A stretch of DNA of 64,000 bases from Amaurobius ferox (taxonomy: Eukaryota > Arthropoda > Arachnida > Araneae > Amaurobiidae): assembly GCA_951213105.1 (NCBI GenBank), contig OX578146.1, positions 108,425,776-108,489,775 of the forward strand, read 5' to 3'. Numbering within the stretch: the first letter of the stretch is position 1; each line of letters starts with the position of its first letter. The notes beneath the pieces are model-generated. The model was not told the DNA's origin and ran no database searches. It saw only the letters and a list, made by a program, of their open reading frames with translations. Made by a program: the position numbers and the translations under genes. Below are positions 21,301 to 32,145 of the stretch, piece by piece.

Positions 21301-22229
21301 CCACGAGATTGCACCCAGCAAATAGTAGTTGGCAGAAGAAAAAATATCGAATGTGTGGAAAAAAAAAGGGGTGAAATTTTTCTTTATTTTATTCTTCAAA
21401 TGGCCAAAGAGGCACGCTTCGAAGAACTCAACTCCAGCATCAAGACATCTACTAGATTTCATTCATTTTATTCATTACGCTCCCATCGTTACCGCTTATA
21501 TTGGAGTGCCAAGTTCTCAGATTTTGTTTTCGCGAACACCCACTCCCCCTCTTCTTTTCCAATCTTATATGGGGGGGGGGGGAGAAACAATAACAGTCGA
21601 CTGGAGATTTTTTTTTCTTTTTGTTTCATTGCCCCTGTTGGATACCAGCTTAAATGTGTTATCTTTTTTTTCTTTCTCTCTCTCTGTTCTCCTTTCATCC
21701 AGCATACGGCAGCAATTTTCGATTAGCGACTTGAAATTCGCGGTCTTTTGTCTGCTCTTCTTTTCACTCCGAAAAGAGAATGGGAACTTATGAGGAGTAT
21801 AAAAGCAACTATTAGCTGCCAAGCGAGATTTCTATATTAAAAGATACGCGCAGGGGAGGGGGGGAGGGGAGCAACACTTGTAATTTCTTTTCTAATATCT
21901 TTAATAACATTATCTCGGCTGATTTGTAGCTTTGAGGCCGAGAAATGTGTCCGTGTCCCATTGAATACGATGATTATGCAGATAAATTAGGTTTTAAATG
22001 TCCCGTAACAATGGATTTAAAAAAAATTACTTTTTCGAGAAGAGGAAGACATCACCATCCTCTTTTGAAACGCTGACTGTAATCCTTGGTTCGGGTTGAT
22101 TTTTTGATATTTAAAACATTATTTTTTTAATTGGTACAGATAAGTTTTATCTTTTACGCAACTTCGCAAAATTCTGGAAACATTCCTTTTTACTCGCTAT
22201 TTTGGGTTTTCCGTGCTGTAATTAACAGC
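21301..22229. other. No gene recognised
   Basis: A 154-codon frame at 21329-21793 is Phe/Ser-rich, runs through a poly-G and T-rich tracts, and has open frames on the opposite strand over the same bases; I see no family and do not call it. CGTGCTGTAATTAACAGCACG at 22211-22231 is a perfect hairpin with 8-base arms. Confidence 0.45.
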
Positions 22230-22440
22230 ACGTATGACGCCTACAGCAATGAATTGGAGTGCGGCTCAACTCGACTTTCTCCTAACATAATCCATTTTTA
22301 AGTAGCTTATGAGTCCGCCCCCCCCCCCCCCTCAAATTCTGCAAGTAAAATTTTAAAAATCGGCATCGTTGAGCCAATGATGATTATTATAGCGTATTAT
22401 TATCCTTCACTTTAAAAGGCTTGACAAAATATTTCAATTG
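22230..22440 (+). repeat. Dispersed repeat shared with 54880-55050
   Basis: CTCAACTCGACTTTCTC, TCATTTTTAA-like words, AAAAATCGG, then CCTTCACTTTAAA-AG-CTTGA-AAA occur in the same order in both places. A poly-C run lies at 22318-22331 in this copy only. Confidence 0.55.
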
Positions 22441-22444
22441 CTAC

Positions 22445-22940
22445 TGTTGCGAACGCGCAATATTCACTTTGACACCTCCTCTTTCGTCTGCCTCGAAGGC
22501 CAAGCGAGGTAAACACACTCCATGACGTCAGCACAACGTAAGGATGACATGAGCTTCAGGGTTGCCAGGATTTCCCAGTTAGAAGAAGGGCTTCCAGATT
22601 TGGCGATTTATTGCCAATTTGGCGACTTCCGGAATGTTCCAGAAACTTTTCGATAGAACGATTATTCTTTGCGATATAGAGATTTCCAGAAGTTTCTATG
22701 GAGAGACTATAAAAAGGACTCGCCCCTCCGTTGCAGGGGAGTTAACGAATGGACGTGACATAAGCTACATTGGACTGTGATTTTTGTCAATGTTTTAAGA
22801 AGAGTAGCGACTGTTTTGTGAAATTACTTTCGTCAACATTCTGTGAATAATATCAGTTATTTTGACAAATTAATGAAGTATTTAAGTATTGTTTTTCTGT
22901 GTACTGTTCCTGTTTACGTTGTGCTTGAGAAAAAATGTTC
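22445..22940 (+). mobile_element. LTR-like sequence with TATA box, cut off at right
   Basis: Starts TGTTGCGAACGCGC, has a clear TATA box (CTATAAAAAGG, 22707-22717), and shares with 28595-29006 the words GGCGACTT-CGGAA-GTTC, TTTTGTCAATGTTTTAAGA, AATTAATGAAG-ATTTAAGT and GTTCCTGTTTACG-TGTGCT. The usual 3' end (polyadenylation signal and GTCGTAACA) is missing because Tc1-like sequence takes over at about 22941. No gag or pol reading frame is found in the window. Confidence 0.7.
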
Positions 22941-23640
22941 AGCGAGAGTCTCGGTTCTGTTTGTCCAATGACGATCACCGTGTGAGAGTCTGAAGGCGAC
23001 GTGGACACAGATGCAATCCTGCATCAACTGTTGAACGCCATACTGCTCGATAACGCGGCAACATATGGTGTGGGAGCATCACGGTTGATAGTCGGTCACC
23101 TCTGGTTCGTATCAAAGGCACAATGACGGCACGACGATATGTGGATGAGGTGTTGCGGCCAGTTACACAGCCCTACCTTCAGCGATTGCTAAATGCTGTT
23201 TTCCAGCCAGATAACGCGGGACCACACACGGCAACAATCAGCAGACAAGCCTTGCGATGTATCCAGCGGCTTCCTTGGCCTCCGCTGTCTCCAGATTTCT
23301 CACCCATCGAACATGTATGTTACGTGATTTTCATGCCCCAGCCTCAAACTGAAGACGACCTGTGGAGGATGGTTGAAGGCATATATCATCCATCCCTCAG
23401 GAAACTATCCGTACGCTCATTGCATCTGTTCCTCGAAGGGTTGCTGCTTGTATTGCCGCAAGAGTTGGTCCTACTGCCTACCGACCACCCTGTCTGTGCC
23501 ATTACTGTATTGCATTATCCTTCTGGAATTAACATCATTTATTTATATATGCCATCTCTGTCTGTGTGTCCTTTATCGTCACATTCTATTCGCTCTTCCA
23601 TGGTGTTACATTTTCTGTGTCGTGTAGTGTATTAGCACTT
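22941..23640 (+). pseudogene. Tc1-like transposase, C-terminal half
   Basis: Begins abruptly with ESRFCLSNDDHRVRV, then (with frame changes and one stop) NIWCGSITVDSRSPLVRIKG, and from 23123 a continuous frame TARRYVDEVLRPVTQPYLQR, FQPDNAGPHTA (second catalytic D), LPWPPLSPDFSPIEHV (the SPDLSPIEH motif with the final E) and a C-terminal tail. The arrangement is that of a Tc1-like DD34E transposase with the first half missing. The continuous frame covers about 170 codons but lacks the N-terminal DNA-binding domain and first catalytic region, so it is dead. Confidence 0.9.
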
Positions 23641-24540
23641 ATTAAGTAAGAAGAATAAAAGTTTTCGACAATTTTGGGGTGCCTGTAGAAAATTGTGGAA
23701 TCAGATTTTTTTTATTAATGTATATTCTACATTTAAGTTGCTAACTTAGATTTCTGGCGTCAAATATTTTGGAAGTCATTATGCTTTTGATAAACTAGGG
23801 GGAAAAAGATCAAAGATGCAATGATATAAAAAGAAAACTAGGAAACAAAATCTGGTGTAAGTAGCACTTGATTATTTCTACATGTCGTAATGAATTCTCT
23901 TGAAATAAATTTAGGTAACAGTATTCCTTTTCACCCTTTGACTATCACGTTCAAAACCCGTGAAAAATAAATAAATAAAATAAAATAAAATTTGACGCTT
24001 TTGGCGCTCAAAAAACTAGTTATCCTCAAGTGCAAAATCCACACAAATATACTTTGGATACGTAATTAATATCACATGAAGTAATTGAATTTTCACGAAT
24101 GTATTTGGCGTGGAAACGCAAAACTATTAAAAATATGTTTTTTTTTCTGCTAGCAAACAGAACGTGCTAAATGTTTATTAGTTGAACAGTTAGATATCAC
24201 ACCACTCATATAGATGTGTTACCTAAGAAGAGTTAAATATATGCAGTGTTATAAAAATAAAATTGCGGTTTGATTACTAAAAATATTATATAAAAGCCCT
24301 TCTAACCGTTGGTCGACGCATTTGGCGACAAATTCGACACAATATAACCAATTTGGCAGCTTTTTTTTTTTAATCTAGCCAAACTGACGATAACTTAATG
24401 TCTCGTAAAAATTTAATTGCTTTGATAATAATCTGTCGCTTTGTGGAGATTATTAATTTATTTTATTCTTAATTAAAAAATGTGAATTTCACTGTTCATA
24501 GGAGAGGTACATTTTGTTAGGATATTAAGGGGGTTCCTTT
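23641..24540. other. AT-rich stretch, no gene
   Basis: AAATAAATAAATAAAATAAA near 23966 is an A-rich simple repeat. Around 24310-24380 CATTTGGCGACAAATTCGAC and CCAATTTGGCAGC resemble words at 10260, 26850 and 36810, an old unclassified repeat. Confidence 0.45.
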
Positions 24541-25140
24541 ATAAATCTACCAACTGATTGATTAACATGAAACGTCTTCAAAAACCTTTGCCGAAGCTAA
24601 GATGCTACTAAGCAAATCAAGGGCCATTTTTAAGGGATGGAAGACATTAATTCTGCCATAAAAAAGAACATCGCACATTGACGATCTGAAAATCTTCACG
24701 TAGCGTGAAAAAAGTACAACACTCTCATATATAAAGGAGAAACTAAAATAATCGTCAAACCAAACGATTGAAATACAAAATGAGAGGTAATGTGTCGATT
24801 TTCTATTGCCATTCAAAACTCCAGTAGCACTTTACTTGCTGGTGGAGTTCATCAAGACATCGTTCTGAAAACGCTTAACAGACGCGACGATGAGATGCGA
24901 TGCGCTGCTGCGAATGCAGAAAAAATGGCGAAGTCACATCCGAATTCTCAGACAAGTTAAAACTTTTTTCCCCAACGAGGAAAAAAAAATGGTAAATCGA
25001 AAACTAAGTTGACTTGATGCGGGAATAAGTGCGCACAAAAAGAGGCTATAAGTACTGATCATTTAAAAGCAGAAAGTGCAAAATGGAGTTATTGTTTGGT
25101 AATATTGGGAAAAGAATTTTAGGAAAATAAACAAGAAAAT
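24541..25140 (+). repeat. Unclassified dispersed repeat, copy 1 of 3
   Basis: The parts GAAACTAAAATAATCGTCAA, TGTCGATTTTCTATTGCCAT, CATCAAGACATCGTTCTG, ACGCTTAACAGACGCGACG, AAATGGCG-AGTCACAT, AATAAGTGCGCACA and AGTGCAAAATGGAGTTATTG recur in the same order at 29050-29560. No terminal repeats or reading frame found. Confidence 0.65.
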
Positions 25141-25419
25141 GAAGTAAACTCTTACCGAAGATTCTAAGAAATTATTTAAAACTTAATCATATCCCTCCTT
25201 CAATTAAAAAGAAAAATTGATTACGACAAAAAAAGGGCTACGTGTGATTCGAAGGAGGAATAATATCCTTCGGCAGGGTATCTAGACTTGAAAGTACAGC
25301 TCCGAATTTAGGAAACATTATCGTAAACCATTTTGAGATTTCATGGTTTCTACTTTCCTTATATACATAGTTGTCGCATGGTAAACCCATGATCCAATAT
25401 TTTCGGGGTTGCGATCTTG

Positions 25420-26203
25420 AGTTTACTTATTTATTTTGGGGGTCAGCCTTTTCGTTTGGCCAGCTGCTCTCCTCGGAATAGGAGACAGGATGTCGGAGGT
25501 TTCTTTAGAGATCGTATTTTCACCGAAAGGTTTAACGTTTGTCCGTTTTCGGACGGATCATAGGGTTTTCGGCCGGCTTTGAATTAGTGCCCGAAAGCAT
25601 ATCAGATTCGCAGGGGCTTGAGAAGGGGATTTTTTGTTTCTGGAAGGCCTAAAGCCAATGGCATGGCTTTGGGGTCAAGGGGTTAAGACCCTGAATCCAA
25701 TGAGGTAGTTGTATGCGCCTCAGGGGCGTGTTTTAAAATCTTGGAGAGAGAGAGAGTTTTCAGAAATTTAAAAAAGGAGCGAGGAGAATGTTCTCGGACT
25801 TCAGGGCAAGAAGTAGCCCCGTTTTGAAGTGCGTGTGATATCAGTAAGATGAAAGTCCGAAACTCGGCCAGAAATGTTGGTGAGTTACCCAATTGGGACT
25901 TTTTGCCTATTTTGTATTTGTTCGATCTCTCTCTCCGTGTTAAGGATTTTTAAATATTTCATAGGGATGTTTTAAGTTTATTTTAATTACCATCTTTCAC
26001 ATTTTAGTCTATGAGACTATATATACTTTTGTATTTGTTTATCTTAAATTTGGTATTCATCCCATTTAGAATATGGGAAGTTGTGTTTTAAATAATTTAA
26101 ATCAATAATGTTGTAAATTTTTATATAGTGTAAATAAATTAATGTTTGTAAATACTCACGGCCCTTATTCTTTTTCGCGCTCTTACCGGACGTGTCGTAA
26201 AAA
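25420..26203 (+). mobile_element. Possible LTR, 3' end visible
   Basis: The right part has AATAAA (about 26133) and ends CTTACCGGACGTGTCGTAA, close to the GTCGTAACA ends at 29006 and 33922. The left boundary is not clear. It is richer in GC than its surroundings at 25440-25900. The 25683-25892 frame is not supported. Confidence 0.4.
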
Positions 26204-26215
26204 GGAAGTTACCTT

Positions 26216-26830
26216 AGGACAATAGTATAATGTATAAGGAAAGTATTGTGACGGAGTCGAAAATTCGAATTCGAGTTTTCGACGGGAGAGCACGTTTTAA
26301 ACATCCCTGATCACGAATCGAACATTTTTGAGGTGATATCTGTGTGTGTGTGAAAGTATGAGTGTGTGTGTGTGTGTGTGTGTGTGCGAGTCTGTGGAGA
26401 CGATATCTCACGAACGAATGGAGCGATTCGAATGAAATTTGGTACACACACAATCGAAAGTTCAGAATCCCCTAAATTTTCGAGGGAAATTTTGAAAAAA
26501 TCACCAAAAAATCAAAACCTTTAATAAAGTTACGCAAATAGACATTTCTTAAGTAATGTTTCCTTAGAAAACGATTGACATAAACTTTAGAACGCTAGCA
26601 TGAACCGTTCTCGAGATATTACACATTTTTCAAATAAATGTATCAAAAAATCTCATAAATTAAAAAAAAATATTAACTGTTAAGAAACATGTTCACTTTC
26701 CATATGTAATATCATGCGTTAAATTTGGTGACATCATTTTTGTGGATCTAGCTCGTTCCATTCATGAGAAAAGATACTTTGAGTAATACTTTTGTATTTG
26801 GACGCCAATAGTCATTCATTTGCTATAAGA
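26216..26830 (-). repeat. Dispersed repeat related to 43130-43715, with (GT)n
   Basis: Read on the minus strand it matches 43130-43715: CAAATGACT, GGCGTCCAAATACAAAAGTA, TCTCATGAATGGAACGAGCT, CTCGAGAACGGTTCATG, AATTTTCGACTCCGTCACAA then ACTTTCCTTATACATTATAC at the end. A (GT)n run is at 26362-26386. The terminal CTTTCC...TATAC word links it to the CTTTCCCT-ended repeats at 4626-6227. Confidence 0.65.
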
Positions 26831-27100
26831 ATAACTTATTTTTCCGAAAATTTGGCGACAAATTTGGCGGAATGTCGCCAACTTGGCGAATTTTTAAATG
26901 TTTCCAAATTAACGAAAACCTCGCCAAATGGATAAAAATGACGCAAAATCAATGAAAATAACGATTAATTTATTAATTCAATATCTTGGAAAGAATATAA
27001 GTATCTACCATAAGAATAACCTATTTTTTTTTACTGTAAAAGTAGTAAATTTATTACATTATATAAGTCATGCGCTGCCCACATCAGATTTTTTTTAGAA
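26831..27100. repeat. Old GGCGACA-type repeat and inverted GTGGGCAGC motif
   Basis: 26850-26960 has TTTGGCGACAAATTTGGCGG, TGTCGCCAACTTGGCG and CTCGCCAAATGG, short direct and inverted words of one old repeat. ATGCGCTGCCCACATCAGAT at 27070 is the inverse of the start of the repeats at 4626 and 5314. Confidence 0.5.
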
Positions 27101-28594
27101 GCAGGTTTTCGTTTTTGTACTCGGAAAAGTTTTTTTACCATAAAGTGGTGTTTTCGCGAAGTCAAGGATGCCATTGGAAATATTTGATAATATACATTTT
27201 TATAATCAATTTTGATAATATACATTTTTCTATAATATATACCAGAAAAATTATAACTATAATTATTAAATTAAAAATACTATTTTTGAATTGAAATTTG
27301 ATTAATATTGTTACATAACGCGAAAAATATTATTTAAATAAAAAATTATTAAATAAAATATGTTTTAAACTAACGTCGATAAATATTGTTATATGATATA
27401 CGAGGAAATGTACTCGAGGAAATGTGTTCGCCGGGATATAAGATGAGTGTTCATGGCTTAGCCATGTGTACATCCAAGCAACAATTTAATTAACTATGTA
27501 TTCATATTTTGTTATAAACGGCCGTATTGATAAAGCGCTCTTTGGTTTTCGATAATTCGCTGTTAAGTTCCGGTGAACGAAATAATAATACGAGAAGAAC
27601 GTCATAATAATACGCCCGCTTACAACAACCGGAAAAAAATCATCCCGTCAAGGCACATCGTCCCGGCCTCAAGATCTGATGTATCTAGGTACCAAATTTC
27701 ATGGCGGTATGACGCTTAGATTTCCTGTTACAGACTGCACAGACAGACATCTTCTTTTATTACGTATGACTGTACTCGCAACAGAGCATCTGTGACACTT
27801 TTAACAACAGGACTCTGAAAATAATAATTTAGTCAGTTCTAAGTTTTTCATTTCTTCTTTCCTTGAGACATATTTCAACATTTTCTTCGGCCTGTCAAAA
27901 TCTGTCAGCTTCATTTCTCATTCAATAGCTTCATAAACAGCTTCAATATATACACAGTTTCATTTATAATTATATATAAAATCTAAGCTGAATATTGGAA
28001 TTGAACTCTTTTTAAACTATCTTACCTCAATGATTATTATAATACCTCTTTTTGCGTTGTCACGTGTTTAAATTTTCTCTACTCGCGAAAAAAGATCTTC
28101 TTTGTTATTAGTGGTAAACGGCCGACTTAAACACTTTAAAAAGTTAATTTCAAAATTCAATTAAAAAAAATCTAATTAAAGAATTGGAAAAAGACTTTTG
28201 AGGTGCATTAGTTCACGTATAGATGCTACTGCGTGAAAAACCTCAGGCGTGTAAATGCTGTAGATATCGCACAGCATCGCGGACAAACAGACAGACAAAT
28301 TCTTGCTTTTATTATTATAGATGAATATAAAAACATTATCTCCATAAATGAAATCAATAATTAAAAAAAAATATTCTACCATCATTCCAAACTGTAGCAA
28401 TGCACGATAAAAAAGAAAACAAAATATTTTTTACAACTCTAGCTGAAGTTCAAATAGAAATATCTATACGGTTGCTAAAGATGCTATTTCCAAGCAAACT
28501 CTTACGAACTTATGCTCTGCAGTCTCTTCTTCTCACCCCCTCTCACTTTCGAAAACCAGACGGAGAAAGCACTCGTACAGGCAACCTTTCCCAT
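27101..28594. repeat. AT-rich stretch with two repeat 3' ends
   Basis: 27690-27770 (ACCAAATTTCATGGCGGTAT ... CACAGACAGACATCTTCTTT) and 28200-28325 (TAGATGCTACTGCG ... GACAAACAGACAGACAAATT ... TTTTATTATTATAGAT) have the CAGACAGACA-CTTTTATTAT form of 3' ends of common arthropod interspersed repeats. Similar ends are at 54450-54520 and 59700-59810. No gene seen. Confidence 0.5.
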
Positions 28595-29006
28595 GAAGTG
28601 AATACAGGATTGTCAGATGCTGAAGTTCGGAGATCGCCAATTTGACGACATATGGCGACTTTTCGAAGGTTCGGGAAACACCTCGAAATAACCGATATTC
28701 TACGAGATATGAGGGATTTGCAAAAGTTCTATAGAGAATCAATGAAAGGAATCATCACTCAGTTGGATAGCAGTTGATTTGATTCGAGATACATTGAACT
28801 ATAATATTCGGCAATGTTTTGAGAATAGCAATAGTTATTTTATAAAATTAATGAAGCATTTAAGTGCCGTAACAGGAGCACTGTACAGTAGTACAGTGTT
28901 CCTGTTTACGATGTGCTAGTGAATAAATGAGTTAGTTATCCAGAAATTTGAACTCATTCCTGTATGTTTAGCGCACACCCATGATCCTAGAAGATAAGTC
29001 GTAACA
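28595..29006 (+). mobile_element. Solo-LTR-like sequence
   Basis: Ends GATAAGTCGTAACA, has AATAAA at 28922-28927 and shares most of its right half with 22780-22930. GTTCCTGTTTACGATGTGCT follows a 14-base-arm hairpin (28873-28904). No internal retrotransposon region lies on either side, so it is best read as a solo LTR or truncated copy. The left boundary is approximate. Confidence 0.65.
28873..28904. repeat. Hairpin, 14-base arms, in LTR
   Basis: CAGGAGCACTGTAC and GTACAGTGTTCCTG are inverse with one mismatch around a 4-base loop. The related LTR at 22445 has only one arm, so the inverted copy arose here. Confidence 0.85.
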
Positions 29007-29049
29007 AAAACAAAGAGCGTTCGAAAAATGAAAAAAATTATTTCCGCCA

Positions 29050-29560
29050 CAAATAAGTTCCGTCCAATAGTGATTACGATGAATTGAAAATTTCCGCACA
29101 GCGTAACAAAGTATAATACTAACGTATGAACATGAAAACTAAAATAATCACCAAACCAAAAGATTGAACTTCAAAGTGCAAGGTTAAAGCGTCGATTTCC
29201 ATTGTCATTCAAAATCCTGAAGCACTTGCTCATCAAGATGTCATTCCACCAACGCTTGAACGACGCGACGGTGAGTTAAAGCGTCGAAGCGAATCAAAAG
29301 AAGAAAAAAAAAATGGCGTAAAAGTCACATTTGAAATCGCACACTGCAATTCTTCAACTTTTTACCGCCACGAAAAAAAAATGGCAGACGAACACTAAGT
29401 TAACTTAAATGCAGAAATAAGTGCACACACAAAAAATAACTACTAACAATTCTTCGAGATCAATCCATTTAAAAAGCTGAAAGTTCTAAATGGAATTATA
29501 GTTCGGTAATGATGGGAAAAGAATTTTATGAAAGCTAAAAATTGTTGAGTATTAATTTTG
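29050..29560 (+). repeat. Unclassified dispersed repeat, copy 2 of 3
   Basis: Matches 24700-25130 nearly throughout (AAACTAAAATAATCACCAAA, CATCAAGATGTCATTC, ACGCTTGAACGACGCGACGG, AAAATGGC, AATAAGTGCACACA, GGGAAAAGAATTTT). Confidence 0.65.
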
Positions 29561-30484
29561 AAAGATTCTGTGCAACGATTCATGGGTGAAAACCTGAGTG
29601 GTTGAGTGGTAACTCCAGAAAAAGACAATGCCAGTTTGACAGTCTGGAGCATTAAGAAAGTGAAAGGAAAATATCTTTTTAAAGTAATATTTCTCTTTCT
29701 CGTTTTATAATACTTTATACTCTTGAAGAAATTTCTTATATTGGCGAGTGGCTGTACAACTGCCACTTTTAAAGTGGCAACGATGCGTGTATGGTTTAAT
29801 AACTTAATGGAATGATGATTTAACAATAATTTAAACCGCGCAAATACATATTTCTTATAAAAAGTTGCTCAAACTGTTGTTCAAAATATCCCGTCAACAG
29901 CATAAACAGTTGATTAAAAGTATCAACCAGTTTCAGAGCCAAAATATCAACCTCCTTCTTCGGGATAAAAAGACAGGCAGGAACAACCACACATAAAAAA
30001 GTAGTCTTCCTAAGCCGTCTGTTTTGCTTTAATTTTGTTCAGATTTCTTAATTTTTATAGCCTTTAATAAACTGGTATTTTTTTCAGTAATCTGAGCACA
30101 TATCTTTTGAAGATTTTGGTAAAGTTAGCTTATGTAATTCTGAGGGCATGCATATTAGGGCAGGTTATATTCGAACTCCTGAGCGACCGACGGGGGGTTT
30201 ATACACTTTGGAAATGGAGCCGATGAAGGTTCAAATCTCTTACCAGCGAGGACCTAACCAGAGGAGCAAGGTCAGCAGAATTATTTAATCAAATGAAGTC
30301 CAAAGATGGTCCCGCCGAGTCTCGACTCCAGTAGCCGAAGGATTTAGACTCAAGTCATGAATAGACACAGTCCGTCCCAACGTCAACTGGAAGAGTCCGA
30401 GTCACAATCTGCCAAGAGAATGTCCAACAGCTGATTTCCGGGATTAATGTTCCCCCACGCCATAGACTACAGAGTTAGCGCCCG
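29561..30484. other. No gene recognised
   Basis: A 127-codon minus-strand frame at 29443-29826 crosses the boundary of the preceding repeat and shows no family. At 30120-30260 GCATATTAGGGCAGGTT appears once, well before the minisatellite built on the same words, and GGTTCAAATCTC (30228) resembles a B-box; neither is enough to call an element. Confidence 0.4.
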
Positions 30485-30489
30485 TCCGG

Positions 30490-30805
30490 CAGGTAGCAGC
30501 ACTAATCACATAAGAAGCATATTAGGGCAGGTGGAAGCACTAGTCACACATAAGACGCATATTAGGGCAGGTGGCAGCACTAGTCACACATAAGACGCAT
30601 ATTAGGGTAGGTGGCAGCACTAGTCACATAAGACGCATATTAGGACAGGTGGCAGCACTAGTCACATAAGACGCATATTAAGATTAGGACAGGTGGCAGC
30701 ACTAGTCACATAAGACGCATATTAGGACAGGTGGAAGCACTAGTCACATAAGTCGCATTTTAGGGAAGGTGGCAGCACTAGTCACACAAGTCATATAGTA
30801 CTCGA
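30490..30805. repeat. Minisatellite, ~40-bp unit, about 7-8 copies
   Basis: Unit reads GCATATTAGG-CAGGTGG, CAGCACTAGTCACATAAGAC with small changes; two units have an extra CA (CACACATAAG) and one a 6-base insertion (AAGATT). Confidence 0.9.
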
Positions 30806-31059
30806 TAATTAACACCTGTGTTGTGTCTCTTTCTCCTATAGCAGTAGCGTCGCCAGAAAAAAAATTTGGTGGGGTTTTGGTAACCAAATATTTTGTTTCC
30901 CATTTCTCCGAACTTCAATGGCTACCAATGGGTTCCAGAGTGGGACTTCAATGGCTACCAATGGGTTCCCTAAAAAAAACCTCCCCTTAGCGACGCCACT
31001 GTAATATAGTATTAAGGAATTAACACGCCATTTTGCACGTCCAATTATGAATGGATGTC

Positions 31060-31450
31060 ATTTTCTATAAAAACCAACAAACTGCTCGTAAAATGATTAC
31101 CACCCATATAGTCATTAAGCAACGAAATAAGAACATTTATCGAGCAGTTCGCTGCCACCAAGCGACGAAATCTGAATGTCAAGCACCGAAGCGAATCCCG
31201 AAAATAGTCCTAAAATCACATTTTGACTTTGTAATCCCCCTAGTTGTCGCCCTTTTTTTACTCCACACACCCCTTTCCCCCTTCGGAGGTGTGAAAAAAA
31301 AAAGATGACAAAAACTATGAGTAAATTCCCGCCTCCTGCAAAAACCCAATTGGCACGACGTAAAAGAAGACTTAAAACTTGTCATTAAGAACCCATTTAA
31401 AAGTTGAAAGTGCTAAATGGAATTGAGGAATAGTTGGGGAGAACAGGGTA
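31060..31450 (+). repeat. Unclassified dispersed repeat, copy 3 of 3 (diverged)
   Basis: Shares with the other two copies ACCACCCATATAG-type start, AGCGACGAAATC, AGTCCTAAAATCACATTTTG, CCCATTTAAAAGTTGAAAGT and GCTAAATGGAATTGAGGAAT. It is more diverged and contains an extra C-rich piece near 31265. Confidence 0.5.
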
Positions 31451-31531
31451 AAAAACAGCACCAGTGACATAAAAAAAGGGAATTTTTGAGGCTTCGTTAG
31501 AGCTCTTGTTTGTCAGGAAGTGTTGCATAAA

Positions 31532-32145
31532 CTAGGAGCCCTTTTTTCGCACCCTTCGTAATTCTTCTGCATAATATGTCAAAGCTTGTTTGTAAAAGGA
31601 AAGAAACCCGAAGAAATATCTCTCCCACTCCGTCGCTGGCTCTGATTTCATTTTGAGATAATCGTAGAGAAAAATCAATGGGTAGGCGGATTCAGAGTAA
31701 CAGCGAAGGTGATATATTCTGGAGTGATGTATTGGCCTCCTCCACATGAGATAGTAATGGTTTTCAGAGCTAGGCGGGCGTCCAAGATAGGCATTACATA
31801 TTACTGTCGAGATATTTTCTATTTGTAGAACCAAATTGATGTACGCTATCAATACATGGTCCAGATGATAGAAAAAGTGGTTAAAATGACCCGCATATAG
31901 TTTTGGTAAAAGCTACAAACGGATATCCAATAGTTCATCAATGGCGCTGTCAATAGTATGTTCGTCAATACAATTCCCAATTGCACCGCGGTTGTTTCAA
32001 TGGATATTCCATAGTTGTCAAAGGATTTTTCCTGATTTTTTAATGGCACTGATTCATCAATGGACAAAACCAGACAAAAGTTAAGAGTGGTTTCTGAAAT
32101 GCTGTGAAATAGTGAGAAACTCACATGGATGATAGAATATTTCAC
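31532..32145 (-). pseudogene. Two adjoining minus-strand open frames, unknown
   Basis: 31849-32145 encodes 98 residues (MKYSIIHVSFSLF...) with two hydrophobic stretches, and 31532-31852 encodes 106 residues in another frame, aromatic- and Arg-rich towards its end (WRRPIHHSRIYHL, WERYFFGFLSFYKQ). They overlap by a few bases, so a single frameshifted gene is conceivable. I recognise no family or catalytic motif. Chance is a real alternative. I record it because the region is less AT-rich than most and lies outside any repeat I could identify. Confidence 0.2.

Noticed and set aside
21329..21793. 154-codon reading frame
   Set aside because: Runs through a poly-G, T-rich and CT-rich tracts, has competing frames on both strands, and has no recognisable domain.
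30490..30805. CRISPR-like array
   Set aside because: Units are contiguous without unique spacers, and the DNA is eukaryotic; it is a minisatellite.
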